From Rehmannia glutinosa (lineage: Eukaryota; Streptophyta; Magnoliopsida; Lamiales; Orobanchaceae): a stretch of 64,000 bases of DNA. Shown here piece by piece: positions 49,672 to 62,767 of this stretch. The notes under the pieces were generated by a model that saw only the letters and a list, made by a program, of their open reading frames with translations, was not told the DNA's origin and did not search any database. How positions within the stretch are numbered: the stretch's first letter is position 1; each line of letters starts with the position of its first letter. The stretch is taken from assembly GCA_016081115.2 (NCBI GenBank), contig JABTTQ020002610.1:1302030-1366029 (forward strand), given 5' to 3'. Position numbers and translations under genes: made by a program.

Positions 49672-51130
49672 TGTTACGAAATTTATTTTGTAGATTTTGA
49701 TGATACCATGTAAAACTTAAAATATAAAGTTGGCACCCCATTTTCCTTGTAAATTGTCTTTGTAATAGATAGGGCCGAGAGAGCTGAGTCAAATCAGCTA
49801 TGGCAAGAAATATAAGAAGTCAAATGAAGACTAAATTGAAGATTCCATTGTGTGTCGCCCAAGTATGGCCTAGAAGAAAGTCAAGGACTCGATCAAGGTG
49901 TGTCACCGAGGAACAATCGTGAGAAGAGTCGGTCAAGTCAACTCAAGGAAGCTAAATCTCAAGTTGAAGTGACGGTTAAGTCATCCAAAGTCCGGAGCCG
50001 ACTCAAGTCACTGGGGATTAAAAGACAAAGATCAAGTCAAGACAACCGAGTTAGATCCACTGATGAAAGTCAAGAATGTTACTCGAGAATAGTAAAATGC
50101 CGAGTTGTTAGAAGTGTTAGTCGATTATGTGCATAAGGAATAAACTAATGGGAAACATCGCACCATGTGTCGATAAGCCGCAATCTTGCAAGACATTTAA
50201 TACTAGGATATGTCAACATAAAGGACTACAGACAAGACAAGCCAACGAACACAAGTGACTTTTGCAATTAGCATATCTCTTAAACGGACAAAATTTCAAA
50301 AGTGCACTATAAAAGGCCGAGGAATTTATTGAGAAGAAGTTACCTTGTGAACTGAACCACGAACAAGCAAGCAATATTCAAGCATTTTAACCTCAAAATT
50401 CTCAAGAACATTCAAGAAACTCCTCATGCTCGAAACTCGAAAAAATAGATCCAACACAAGTGTGAAGAAAAGACAACTTCAAACTGTCGAAGAGGAAACT
50501 TTTGAAGAATCAAAAGTGATCTACTTTTCAAGGAGGATTGTATGAAGGTTCAAGGTTGAACCAAGATCGTTATTAGAGGGCTTCATGATCAAATCCAAGA
50601 GCTTGAGAAGTGAGTCAAGTAGCAAGGCGCACGCCTGTGAAGAAGTTGAGTCTCAAGAGAAGCCATCTATGTGATCAAGGTGTCGTCAGATCTGTTTACC
50701 ACGTTGTAAACCGATCATTACATAGTCAACTCCTCCAGGAGTTGGAGAAGAGAGGACTAGAAGAATTACCCCATCTTCGAACCTCTATAAAAATATTTGT
50801 GTCATTTACTATCAAGACACTTACTTTCTTGCATACTTACATCATATCTGTTGTTACAACCATATCTCGCTACCCAACCGATTAATAACCAAGTGCTAAA
50901 AATCAATTATTAAAATAAACTTAAAACAAACCAACGGTGTTAAGTCTTTCACGATAAAACCAAACTAGCCAAGTTAAGTTTAGGTTAAATAACGAGTTAT
51001 TCTATCAACGACTCTATCGAGTGCGGTTGAGTGGCTAACTTAGTTGAATAACCAACTTAGTGTCCCTCAAGGACATATCTGTTTGAGTCAACTCGTTGTA
51101 ATTTTAAAAGGACTAAAACGAAAAGTTGGT
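49672..51130 (+). repeat. Element E 3' LTR, truncated at its right end
   Basis: Starts TGTTACGAAAT. TATA box at 50308-50314. Stops at AAAAGTTGGT; the final 54 bp present in the 5' LTR (22279-22332) are missing. Confidence 0.92.
50308..50314 (+). promoter_or_regulatory. LTR TATA box of E (3' copy)
   Basis: TATAAAA in GCACTATAAAAGGCCG. Confidence 0.6.
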
Positions 51131-51679
51131 GATGTTGACCTTTCCTCGTATTAATGGCATTTCAAAGATTTGCAGGCGTCGACATTGCAGTGTTTCCTAT
51201 TGGTTTATTCTTTTTGCATAATTCTCGGACAAACACTTTAGACTGGTAGCTTTGACATATTACTATATTGAGTAATATTCTTGACTTTAATCAACGAATC
51301 TAAGTCAATTATCTTTATTAGATCTTTGCGCTTTACCAGGTGACTTGAGTCTCCGCTCCAATCATTTGATTGACTCAATCTGTCACTTCAAGTTGTAGAC
51401 TTGGCTTCTTGAGTTGACTTGTCGACACTTACAACTGTTCCTCGGTGACTCTTCTTCTTCATTCGAGTTCTTGTCTTCCTTCATGGCCTTACTCGGTGAC
51501 ACACAACACGTCTTCACACGATCCAGATTGACTTCTTGTATTCTTTGACATAGCCGACTTGACTTAACTTTTTTTTATCATTTTTATTACAATACTGATT
51601 ACAAAGAAAATGGGGTGCCAACTTCCTAGTTTAATTTTTACATGGTATCATCAAAATCTATCAAATAAATTTTCTAACA
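51131..51679 (-). repeat. Element G 3' LTR, second piece
   Basis: Matches the 5' LTR of G from 63751 on. Ends at TTTTCTAACA (the reverse complement of TGTTAGAAAA) next to the PPT. About 642 bp of LTR between the two pieces is gone. Confidence 0.9.
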
Positions 51680-51702
51680 ATTTCCCCTTTTTGATGATGT
51701 CA
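51680..51702 (-). other. Polypurine tract of G
   Basis: Minus strand GACATCATC then AAAAAGGGGAAAT; one change in the upstream box. Confidence 0.87.
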
Positions 51703-51959
51703 AAACTTAATAGATAAGTAAACAAAGAAAAAGTTATACGAAAGCAAGTGCAATAACAAAGAATGTATGTTTGAATGAATCATTTTATTGGTCATAGCAT
51801 TTTTGTCCTTTACAAAGTGTTTATAGAGATTTTCCTATACAAAGCTCTAAACAAATATATCAAGAAAATGTATCTAAGCTAAGTTACAAGGAAATTTACA
51901 GAGCTTATTACAAAAGACTTATATTGAAATGTATTTACACAAAAATACGCGAAGGGGTT
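51703..51959 (-). other. Element G 3' noncoding region
   Basis: AT-rich, no ORF; the counterpart of the A, E and F segments. Confidence 0.6.
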
Positions 51960-54900
51960 CAAAGACACTTCAACGCCTTTGTTACTTCCTTAGTCTCTCT
52001 TCTTTAGCTCTTCTACGATCTTCATCATCAGCTCTTTTTTCTTCTTCTCATCTTCTTCCCTTTTCTTTGTCTCTTACGCTCACTTTGCGGTAGGGTCATC
52101 CCTTCATTTGCCTTTCTTCCGTCGCGAGTTGCTCGGGCGCTTTCTTCCGCCATCCTTTTATTGGCTTCTTCAATTTTACGTGTAGCTTCTAAGTTTGGAA
52201 GATGGTCATGCCTAGCACAAGGTATGTGATTCCCCTTTCTCAGGATCCACAAAAGTGACATCTTTTGGCTTTGACCGAGATTGAGAACTTCTTTCAGTGC
52301 CACTTTGTCTTCCCTTTCTTGACTCTACTCATCTTCCTTTGAGAGAATATCGCATAGGAGCCTTGGATTTTCCAAGCGAGTGATCGCTAGTATTCGATGC
52401 TTCTCGATCGTGTTGCATACTTCCAAGACTTTTTCCCAAAGACAACTCCAGGCTTGAGTCAAAGTCATTCTGAAGTAGCCTTGACTTCCGAGTTTGAAAT
52501 TCTTCCATTGATTTGGGCTCGGATCCAGGCAGATCCGGCATTACTTGGGGGCCCTATCATAGCATTATCTAATCCCGGTGGGAGACCACCATGCTATTTT
52601 AAAAGTTCTTCCACTCATGCCGACGTATCTCGCCTACCTTTTCAAATGCGGCTTCGATGGCCTTTCTCTTATATTTCATGGCCACACGACAGCTTTTTCA
52701 ATTTGTAAGTTCAAAGGTAGCTTGCTGAAAATCTCGTTTGTGACTTAACCTAGTGTGGGGTTTTACAGTACAACAACTTCATATCCTTCGAACTTCTTTC
52801 CCCATAGTTTTGTCACTTCCTTTCATTTTCTCTTCCTTCAATCCCTTAAGGGACTCCTCTTCCCCCTTTTCGGCATGATCACCAAAATAAAGAGGTATCC
52901 CAGGGAACAAACCACTGAGGATGAAGTCCGATCGGCTGTTCGTCGAGTTGTGCTTGGAGTCCGTTTGCATCATACACCTTTCAAAATTCTGAGCGTGTGG
53001 CCTTAGACTCGGCTGTTACTATCTTCATTTCAGCCATGAGAAGACTGAATTTCTCATTCATGTTGTTCTCGATTCTGGAAATCTCATTCTTGTGGAAATG
53101 CTGTACCAACTCCATATCCGACTTATGGGACTATTCAATCCTGGCAATATACTCCTTCATTCTCTTTTGGTACATGGAATTATCTGCACTCCATACGAGC
53201 ATCTTTGCAAAAAAAGGTTTGAAATATCAGACCTGCTCTGCTCGCATGGCAGTCTGTTGTTGAGCCCATTCCCTTATTCTTACTATAATACTTCTCAAAT
53301 CGGCTGTGAGAGTGGCGTCTCAATTGTCCAGACATATGTCTAGAGAGGCTTGATGACATTCCATCTTCTCAACCTCTTCGCAGATTTTCTTGAAGACTTC
53401 GCAAACTCACGGTCATTTGTCATGTTGGATTCTGCCGGCCACTCTGCGTCAAAGTTGAAGTTTCTTTGGTACAATCGTGTCTCGTGGGAATAATCGGCTC
53501 TTCTGTCATCGTATATTTCCTTAATTCAATAGCTGATTCTTCCTCCAATTCAGGCATATTCTTCGAGAATGGGAATATATCAGTAAACACATCATCGCGC
53601 ACAAGAGGGATCTCTTGAGTTTGTGGTGCATGTGATGATTTAGCTCTTTGTGCCTCATCTGCGACATCTTCATTGGCAGATGTCATAGCCTCGTGGCGAG
53701 TTGTAGGAGTCGTTAATCTTTGCTTGTGTGGAGAGCTGCGTAGCGATTCTTTCATAGCTAGAGCATCTATTGGTGTTTGCTCGGATGTCCGATCCTCGGC
53801 CTATCTTAACGACTTATTTGGTCTTAGTGTTTTCTTCTAAATCAATAAGCGGTTCCTCGGTTGTATCATCAAAGCATCATCGGAGAATGATGAGACATGA
53901 TGTGTTGGCCCATCATCGAAATTAATCCTCATATGAGCCGTCTTCTCATTGACTTCTCTCGGGTTTTGAGAACATCTTTAGTTGTGGTCTGTTCATTTGG
54001 ATTTTTATGAAGAGTGGACTCAACTTCATCCTCCGATCCAGAAATAAAGTATCTATATTCTCTTGGGAGTCACGAAGAGTGCTTATCTCTTTGTCTACAC
54101 AGCGCCTTCAATCTCAGAAATGTTTTAATCATATTTACCCATACCCAGGGAAGTCTCAACCTCCATTGGGTTTTCTATACCCCTAGCGGTCTCCATCTTT
54201 GCGCAGGTTTCGACATTCCCTTTGACAGTATCAACTGTCTTAGGGTCTTCAATTATCCATTCGATAGACATAGTTGTCTTAGGGTCTTGGACATTAGCAT
54301 CCATACGAGTCTCAACTCCTTGGATTGGACTTTCGAGCCAGTGTTAACTCCCGGGGTTTCACCATCCTTTGCCTCGATTCTTTGCGGCAGCAAAGATCGC
54401 CGACCTTCAATACGGTGACATCTCGGTTGAAACAGACTTAACTATTTGAGTGTCATTAATGTCATTCTCGCTTCTTTCGTGTTTTTCTCAACTTCACCTC
54501 CTAACTACATTAATTTGTCTCTCACAAAGCAACCTCCAATTTGTGGTGGAGAGAGTTTCTCCTCGGTTGGCGCACCGGTAGGAGTGAATGATAATGGGTT
54601 TTCTGCTCCGGAGATGCGGCTTCTATTCCCTTTGAGTTTTGAGCCGCCGGGCGGGTGTAATTACACATTCGCCTTCATTGCCGGTGCCCTCGTGAGCCAT
54701 TTGGTGAGTGCACGGGGATATGGTGGCAACTATGGTTGTTGCTATTCGCTGCGCCACTCCCAAAAGATCGATCTGAAGAAGAGATTGGGAGGACTCTCTG
54801 GACCTTCAAATAAACTTTCCTCTTGCATGGCTCGATTCCATCAAAGCTTACTACGTTTCGACTTCTCGATGCAAAGCGGCGGTGGATCCATATCTTTATC

Positions 54901-56609
54901 ATCGCTTAGTAGACTCATGTACATGCTTATAAGTCCGATCACGACATATCTCGGATTCCTCCAAGGCTCTAGCCTGCTCTTGAGCTCTCTCATTTTCTTC
55001 CTCCTTAAGTATGCGTAGGATGCCCAAGAAATTTTCTTCATTTAGAGCAGATGGGACATCAGAACACCAAGGAATCAAAGAAGCTCTTCTTCCTCCTCGA
55101 TGAGCGAGGATGAGTGAAGCTGACCTTGAATAATCCAACTTCCATGCCCTCCACTCGTAATCTTCTCTCGTATGTCGGGGTAAATGGGAGAGTACATGAT
55201 TAAGTCATCATCATCTTCATCTCCAGTCTCCTAAATGGGGGCTAAGGGACCTTGCTCCTCCTCGAATCTGTTGTGTCCATCCCAGGGAGGTGAGACAACC
55301 TTTTTCTTGCACAGGTTTGGTTGTCCCGGTGCTTGTAATTCCTCGGTTGTTTGCCGCACGACTGATTCTTCTTGGATCCTCTGCTAATCATCATCAACAG
55401 TCTTCTCGGTACATCAACAACTTCCCAGATGGAGACTACTCTTCGAGCATCACCGTCTCCTTTTTCTTTCTCCGGTGAGAATCGATTCAACTATTTTCTT
55501 AAGTTCAAAATGCCTATACAACCATATTTTCTTGGATGGAATCGGGGAACCTCTCGGTTCAACACTCTCAGGTTCACAAACATGAAAGCTTTCTAGATTT
55601 TTCTTAGAGGCAACGGCCTTTCTTGACTTCGCGATCCTCTTCTTCTTCACGATAGGGGAGGTAATTTGGGGTACCTCCGCTATCTCATTTGTTGGGCAGG
55701 AGTCTCGACTTCGTAGGTAGGAGCTTTGGACTTGGATGCGGGAGCAGTGCTTTCTTTGCTTTAGCCTTAGGGCGAGGCTTGGATACCACAACCGTTTTCT
55801 TGGATGGAAGGGTCTCGGTTGTGTCTTCGGGATCGGTGATTCCCCCTCACCGGTCTAGCATAAGCCTTCTTCCGGGCTCTGGAAATATTTTCCTTGAATA
55901 TTTTCTTGTTGACATGGAAGGGCTTGCCATGGTGGAGAGCAATACCCTTCACCTCCATCGGATGGCCAATTACAGGCCATAACCCAAGGAACATCCAAAG
56001 GATCCATCTCCTTGTAGGTTTTGTTCAAAGACATTCTAGCAAATTTGGGAAAAACGAACTCAACCTAGTTGACTTTCTTCTTTTGCTTGATTGCATCCAT
56101 CACGACCGACTTAGTTTTGGACGGTGATTGAAGCTTCCAAACTTCATGTCCACATATTTTGAGACGACATCCATCACCTTGTGGTAGTCATCCTTAAAAA
56201 GTCTTTCTTGGCTCTATACACAACCTTCGCAAAGACACTCGCTGCTTGGAAACTTCTTTCCAAGAAGCAGCTAAGTCGACATTTTTCTCGCGATATCCTT
56301 TAACCCCTCCGCGAGGAAGAAAAGTGCTCAAGAAGGTCTTTTGCATTGAGTTTAATGACCCTTGTGGATGGAAGACTTGATTTTATCGTTCGCACCTCTC
56401 GCATTCACATAGAACATAGCTACTTCTTCAAGGTACGTGTGTGTGAACTGCATCATCAGAAAGTCCTTCAGCCCAGACTTCTCCAATTTTTCAGCTTTGT
56501 TCTTGACCAAGGCATCATCCACGCCCTGTTTGATAATGCCTACAAAATCCACTTAAGCACCAGTGTGGATTTGCTTTGAGAGCTTCACAAAATCATAAGT
56601 TGGGGCCAT
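51960..56609 (-). pseudogene. Element G long 3' ORF region, broken
   Basis: ATG at 56609 (MAPTYDFVKLSKQIH). N-terminal domain to about 55890 with YLEEVAMFYVNARG and RHGKPFHVNKK; Lys/Pro-rich part 55870-55450; acidic patch about 55240-55190; a repeated DPKT-type motif (54226-54292, two copies); coiled coil about 53400-52960; basic tail 52140-51980. The left limit is approximate. Unrecognised function; broken by frameshifts like the other copies. Confidence 0.75.
52859..52883 (-). other. PPT-like motif inside the 3' ORF of G
   Basis: Minus strand GATCATGCC then GAAAAGGGGGAA: the same place as in A, E and F, with two changes. Confidence 0.6.
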
Positions 56610-57175
56610 TTTGGATGAGTTTACCGATTAAAACACGAGAGATCTTGCTTGAAATAATTAGGGTTTTCACTTAGTTCCAGAGAATATGTTTTTGCTTGCT
56701 TGAAGATGAATAGTTCACGTGAGGAGAGAGAAATGTGAAGTTTCGTATATAAGGGACGTGAAAGGACAGTTTTTAGATTTTGAAATTTTTGATCGAGAAC
56801 AACGGCTAAGATTAGAACTTCAAAACCGCATTTAATTCCCGCATTAAATGGTGCAACATTTATATCCAATCATAAGGTTTTCTTGTGCGGCTTTTACTTT
56901 ACTTTGTCATTATTATTACGCCGACGTCATCCTTAAAAACACTCATGCTTACTTAAAATGACTATGTTTTTGTCACTTAGCTCATAAATGATTCAGTTTT
57001 TTCCAAATTGACTCAACTCGCTTCTCCATTCTCATGAAGTATCTCACCTTTCGCCTAACTCGATCCGGTGACTTCTCGACTAGGCTATTTCACTTTTGAA
57101 ATGTGAAACTTGCTCTTCTTCAATTTTCTCATCTTCTTTCTCGGTGATTGAATCTTTTGAGTTTATTAACTAAGC
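56610..57175 (-). promoter_or_regulatory. Element G pol-to-3' ORF linker with TATA-like site
   Basis: GTATATAAGG on the plus strand at 56745-56754 (CTTATATAC on the coding strand) is about 137 bp before the 3' ORF ATG. Otherwise noncoding. Confidence 0.45.
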
Positions 57176-60100
57176 TCACTTAGCCCCTAACTCATTCTTG
57201 AGCTCTTCAAATCTTGATTCACATAAAGGCCTTGTGAATATATCGGCTAATTGATTGTCGTTGAGATGTATTCCAAGGTGATGTCTTTCTTTTCAACATG
57301 ATCTCTTATGAAATGATACGACATCAATGTGCTTTGTTCTTGAATACAATACTAGATTTTGAGTGATTGCAATGGCACTAGTGTTATCACACATAATTGG
57401 AATATCTTTTTCTTCAATATCATAATCTCTCGGTTGTTGTCTCATCCATAAGACTTGGGCACAACTGCACGCCCGCAATTATGTACTCTGCTTGTTGTGG
57501 ATGTAGCTTTTGAAGTTTGTTTCTTTTGAACCAAGAAACCGATCTATTTTCAAGCATTTCACATGTACCTAAGGTACTCTTCCTGTCAACTCTACATCCA
57601 ACATAGTTTGAGTCTAAGTAACCAACCAGCTTGAATCCTCCTTTCTTTGGATACCATAAGCCGACTTCTTGGAATCCCTTCAAATACCTTAGAATTCTCT
57701 TAGTTGCAGTCATGTGGCTCTCATTTCGTGTAGATTGAAAGCTTGCACATACACCTACTACAAAGGTGATGTCTGAGGCTTCTTTGTTAGAAAGAGCAAA
57801 AATCCAATGAGGGCTCTATATTTGGTTTGATCAACACCTTTGCCATCTCGCATCCATGTTCATCTTGATCAAGTATTCATTGGAATCTTCAGAAGACTAC
57901 TCTTCCATACCAAATTTTTTCATTAAACCTCTAGTATATTTTGTTTGGCTTATAAAAGTTCCATGCTTCAATTGTTTGACTTGAAGTCCTAGGAAGAAAG
58001 TGAGCTCTCCCATCATGCTCATCTCAAATTTGCCTTACATGAGGTTTGAGAACTTGTCACGCAACACTTTATTTGTGGAACCAAAAATGATGTCATCCAC
58101 ATATATTTGAACAAGCAAAGATACTATCTCCATCTTGAATCTGAAGAGTATTCAACTTTGCCTTTGGTGAATCCATTGTCAATTAGAAATTATGACAATG
58201 TATCATACTATGCTCTTGGTGCTTGTTTCAATCCATACAATACTTTATTGAGCTTGTAGCCTTATCTACAATAGTTTCTCGCTCAAAACCTAGAGGTTGT
58301 TCAACATAGACTTCTTCCTCTAATAGTCTATTTAGAAATGCACTCTTCATGTCCATTTGATACACAATCAAGTTCTTATGTAAAGCATAAGCAAGAAACA
58401 TCCAATATTGCTTCCAATCTTGTAATAGGAGCAAATGTTTCATCAAAATCAATACCCTCTTCTTGGCAATACCCTTTGGCTACCAATCTTGCTTTGTTTC
58501 TTACAAACAGATCCTTCCTCATTCATCTTGTTTTAGAAAACCCATTTTGAGCCAATAACATTTTGAAGGGTTGGCCTTTGAACTAATTTCCATACTTTTT
58601 TTTTAAAGCGATTGACTCTTCTTGCGTGGACTAAATCCAATGTGTGTCATCCAATACTTGGGACACATCTTTAGCTCTATCCTGGGAAATAAAACAAGTG
58701 AACATAGCTTCATGTTGTGCTCGGGATTTGGTCTCTCGGCCATCTCACACCAGGTTGGAGTAAGTATGCTGGATTCAGCCGTCTCGCAGATGACTTGTCT
58801 TGAACAGCTCTTTCATCTTCATTCAAATCTGTAGACCTTCCAGCTGTCTTTGTGATTCAGCTATCTCATCTTCATCGGGGTTGAATACTCTCACCGGCTT
58901 CGACATAAGGACTTTTTCGCATAGTTGGTTGATTGACTTATCACCTAACTCTTCAATGTCTTCTCCACTCACATTAGGTTTATCAAAAAACCACATGGAC
59001 GACTCTTTTGTGACCATAGTCCTCTTGTTCAAGATTCTATAGGCTTTACTCTCAGCTGAGTATCCCAAAAAGATACCATCATTAGCTTTAGCATCAAAAG
59101 CCTTTAAATTATCTTTTCCATTGTTATGGATGAAGCATTTACATCCAAATATCCTGAAATATCCAACATTTGGCTTTCTCCTGTCCAAATCTCATAGGAG
59201 TCTTGGTCAATTGCACCGTTAATCATGCATCTATTTTGAGTATAGCATGCAAGTATTTATAGCATCACCCCAAAATCTCTTAGGCAATCCAAACTTTTCA
59301 GCTAACATGGTCTTTGCAAGATCCTTGAGAGTTTTGCCCCTTCTTTAAGCTACTCCATTCTGTTGTGGAGTCCTTGCAGCTAACAATTCCTGAACAATAC
59401 CATTCTCAACACAATACTGAGTTATTATCCGATTGACAAACTCAGTTCCCCTATCAGATCTTATTTTTATGATGGTTTGACTCTTCTCATTTTGAACTCT
59501 TCTCACCGGTGAGACAACTTCTGCAGTGTTTCCTTCTTTTTACACATGAAAATTGTCCATGTATATCTTGAATAATCATCCACAACTACTAAGGTGTATT
59601 TCTTTCCACTTATGCTAGGCTCAACTGGACCAAATAAATCCATATGCAATGCGGATGCAATATCCTTTTTGAAGAAGGACATTGTTTATCTTTAAATCAA
59701 GATTTGATTTGCTTTCCCATCCATCGACATGCATCACATACACTATCTTTCTTGTACACTAAGTTTGGCAATCCTTCTACAAGATGACTCCTTGCAAGCT
59801 TGTTGATTGTCTTGATTTTCAGTGACTCGGCTTCTTGTGCCACATCCAACTTGATTCAATCGTGCGCTTTGCTAATGCAGACAAGTGCTTGGTGTGCCGA
59901 AGAGACCAATCTACCACATACATATTCTTCGACTTGATCCTTGCAAAGACTATTTCATTTCATTCAACATCATTGATCCGCACACTCCATGTTGAATCCC
60001 ACATTATAGCCTTTGTCACGAGTTGGTCGATGCTTATGAGTTGAAGTTGAGACCTTCAACATTAGCAACATATGTGATTTCTAATCCATTTTTCTTGATA

Positions 60101-62641
60101 GATCATGTGCCTCCCGATCTCCCCTTAAGCTTTATTTCCTCCAAATATGATTTTAGCACCTCTAATCTCGTAATCTCGTTGAGTTTTGACAGGTTTTTCT
60201 TGTTTCCTGTCATATGTCTAGAATAGCCACTATCCATGTACCAGGTTCCTTGGCAGTTAGTTGTTCCTTGAACCTGCAATCAAGAAAATCAGTTTTTAGG
60301 TACCCATACTTGTCCGAGTCCTAAGGGGTTAGTGCTATAAGATGCTCCAACCAACCTATAGTCAAATTATTTGACTCTAAGAGGTTATCCTCTATCAGTG
60401 CCATAATCATAATGCACATTTGCAAATTGCTTGTGAGTTTTAGATTCATACAATTGTCTCTTTTGCTGTATGCTGTCTTCTTTGTGTTTTAGCAATTGCT
60501 TTCTTGGGGTGGTTGTGGTATTTACGAGTATAGTGTTTTGGTGCATATGTGTCGATAATAGCTCCTTTGCCTTTGGAATGACCTTTGTTGAGGTTTAGGT
60601 CTTGGCCATTTTGGCTTGTATTCCATAGGTCTTTGCTCATGTTTACCATTATTCCAATCAAGCATAGTTTGGATATTTTCTACCATTCCCATCATATGTA
60701 TTTTCTCCGATGAAATTTTAGGGGTTTTACGGTAGCTCTGTTTGCTTTTCACAAAGTATTTTCTGTTTGGTGTTTTTGAGGTCCTCTCAGCTTTTCACAA
60801 AAGTTTTGGGGCTGGATTTCTTCTCGGTGGTCCTCTCAAAGATACTCATTTGGGTGTTTTCCTTTTCCTTTATATCCAAGGCCAGTATGATTTTGATTGT
60901 GCTTTGGGATGGATGTGTGTGCAACATTTGGTGTTTTGGGTTTTTGAGATGCTTCATTACTTGAAGTTCCTTTTCCAAAACCACTCTTGGAGTCCGACTA
61001 TGCACAAAGGAATTAAATCCTATGCATGTCTTATCTCCACATTCTTTTTGGCTTATAATAAGTTCATCCAATGATTTTGATGCTTTTGTAAACGAGGCAA
61101 TCACATTTTTAAGATCTTTTTCCTTCTTTTTAGAAAGCGACTAACTCGCTATGATCTTGGAATTTCGACTTTTCAACTTAGTGTTCTCATCACCATTTGA
61201 CTCAGAGTACTCACTCTTTAGTCACCTATGAGTTTTGGCTTTTAAGCTGGCTGTTTTCCTCATTTAGAATTGTGTGTGAGGATTTTATGTATTCAAAATC
61301 TTTCATCATTTTGCCTAATGAATCATAAAGATTGGTGGATGATGAAGTGTGTGTATCACAGTCACTATCACTTGAATCAGAATAAGATGAGTTAGAATGT
61401 ACCTCATCTTCTTGATCTGGTTGATTTTGTTCTTTAGCCATGAGGCAGATCATAGCCTCTTCCTTATAATCATTTGAGTAGTCTGCTTCACTACTATCTG
61501 AGTCTGCTACCTCTTTGCACTTGGCTGGCTCAACAGTCTCAGCAGCCAACATGGCTTTCTTCTTTTCCTGAAGACTTTTCTTTCTTCCTCATTTCTGTAC
61601 TTGTTGACTGGTGGATAGGAACAGTCAACAGCAAAGTGTCCTGGTTGTCTACAGTTCCAACACAGGTTTCCAGCTCTCTGATCAGCCCTGTCTGTTCTTG
61701 GATTATCAGCTCTCTGATAGTCAACCCTTTGATGCTCAGTTCTCCTGGGAGGCCTATCTTCCCTTGACTTGGAAGGTGTTGAATGTCTTCTAAAGGCTTC
61801 ACCCTTGTTTCTATTGTAGTTATTATTGAGAAACTTGTTGAATCTTTTAACCATCGGGGTAATCTCCTCCTAGTCTATGGCTTCTTTTGGCTCAACTCTC
61901 TTTATATCATTGGTCATCAATGCGATTTGTTTTGGGCACATTGTCTCCTCTTGCTCTTTTTCCTCACTCAAACTAACATGCCTTGAGGTCCGAGAATAGC
62001 TCATGATTAGATATTCTTGAGAGGTCCATTGAATATCTCGGGCAGTAACTTTCATTTCCCATTCACCGGGAGGCTTCTTAAGATCTTTTTGCACATTTCC
62101 TTTTGTGTATACTCTTTCCTAAGAGCTAAAAGCTCATTTGTAATCTCAATAAGTCGGCATCCGGTGATCCAAAGTTTCACTGAAAACATTTTGAAATTTT
62201 CAAATTTTTGAACAAATGATCGATAATGTTTTCTCTTTAATTTGCTTTGATCCTACACAAATTAAAGTCACTTATTCTAGATTTCTTTTGCAGATTTGCA
62301 AGATTTGACTTTATTGAACATGGCTTTGTCCATTGTCTTGTAGAGCATATCCTTGGCCATATTATTTAAGTTATATCTCTTTCTGTCTTCATTTGTCCAT
62401 TCGGTTATTGGTTTTACAACCAAAGTGGTCTTGCTTCAAAGCAGCAGCCTTCTTCTCCTTGATTGTAGCCGTGTTCTTGGTGCTATCTTTGTGTTACTTT
62501 GAGTATTTTCAGTGGCCCATCCTCTATCACAAGCCACATTTCATCATGTAATGCGAGATAGATGAGCCTCCGCACACGAATTTTCTAATCATCAAATTCT
62601 TCAACAATAAACATATGAATGCGTGTTATATTTGCTTCCAT
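57176..62641 (-). pseudogene. Element G gag-pol remnant
   Basis: ATG at 62641, stop at 57176-57178. The CCHC knuckle is intact at 61621-61662 (CWNCRQPGHFAVDC), the only undamaged one here, and is followed by a clean acidic and coiled-coil stretch (61552-61226 and 61104-60787). Protease motif about 60243-60210 (YMDSG). Pre-integrase 59870-59690, integrase 59650-59310, C-terminal part 59188-58823 largely open, RT 58570-57840 with YVDD at 58092-58103, RNase H 57720-57176. Frame changes separate the domains. Confidence 0.92.
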
Positions 62642-62754
62642 GATAATAATTTTGCTTTAAAAAATGAAATACTTTGAAAGACGCAAGTGTTAAAACCTTT
62701 TGAAAAGATAGAGATCTAGTTCAAGAACGGTGCGGAAGGTTCAATGAATCAACC

Positions 62755-62765
62755 GCTCGATACCA
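62755..62765 (-). other. Primer binding site of G, one base short
   Basis: Minus strand TGGTATCGAGC, missing one base of TGGTATCAGAGC plus a shift, two bases from the LTR. Confidence 0.82.
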
Positions 62766-62767
62766 CT

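Larger units (their letters stand above)
20845..51130 (+). mobile_element. Element E: Sirevirus-like element carrying F and H2
   Basis: Plus strand. The 5' LTR is at 20845-22332 and the 3' LTR at 49672-51130. Taking out F (29735-44768) and H2 (45815-47053), with one target copy each, leaves about 14.0 kb. It inserted in the 3' LTR of G after ATAAT. Its right end is lost: the 3' LTR lacks its last 54 bp and joins directly to an inner part of the G LTR. The two LTRs differ at many sites and by several indels, so this is not a recent insertion. Confidence 0.9.
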
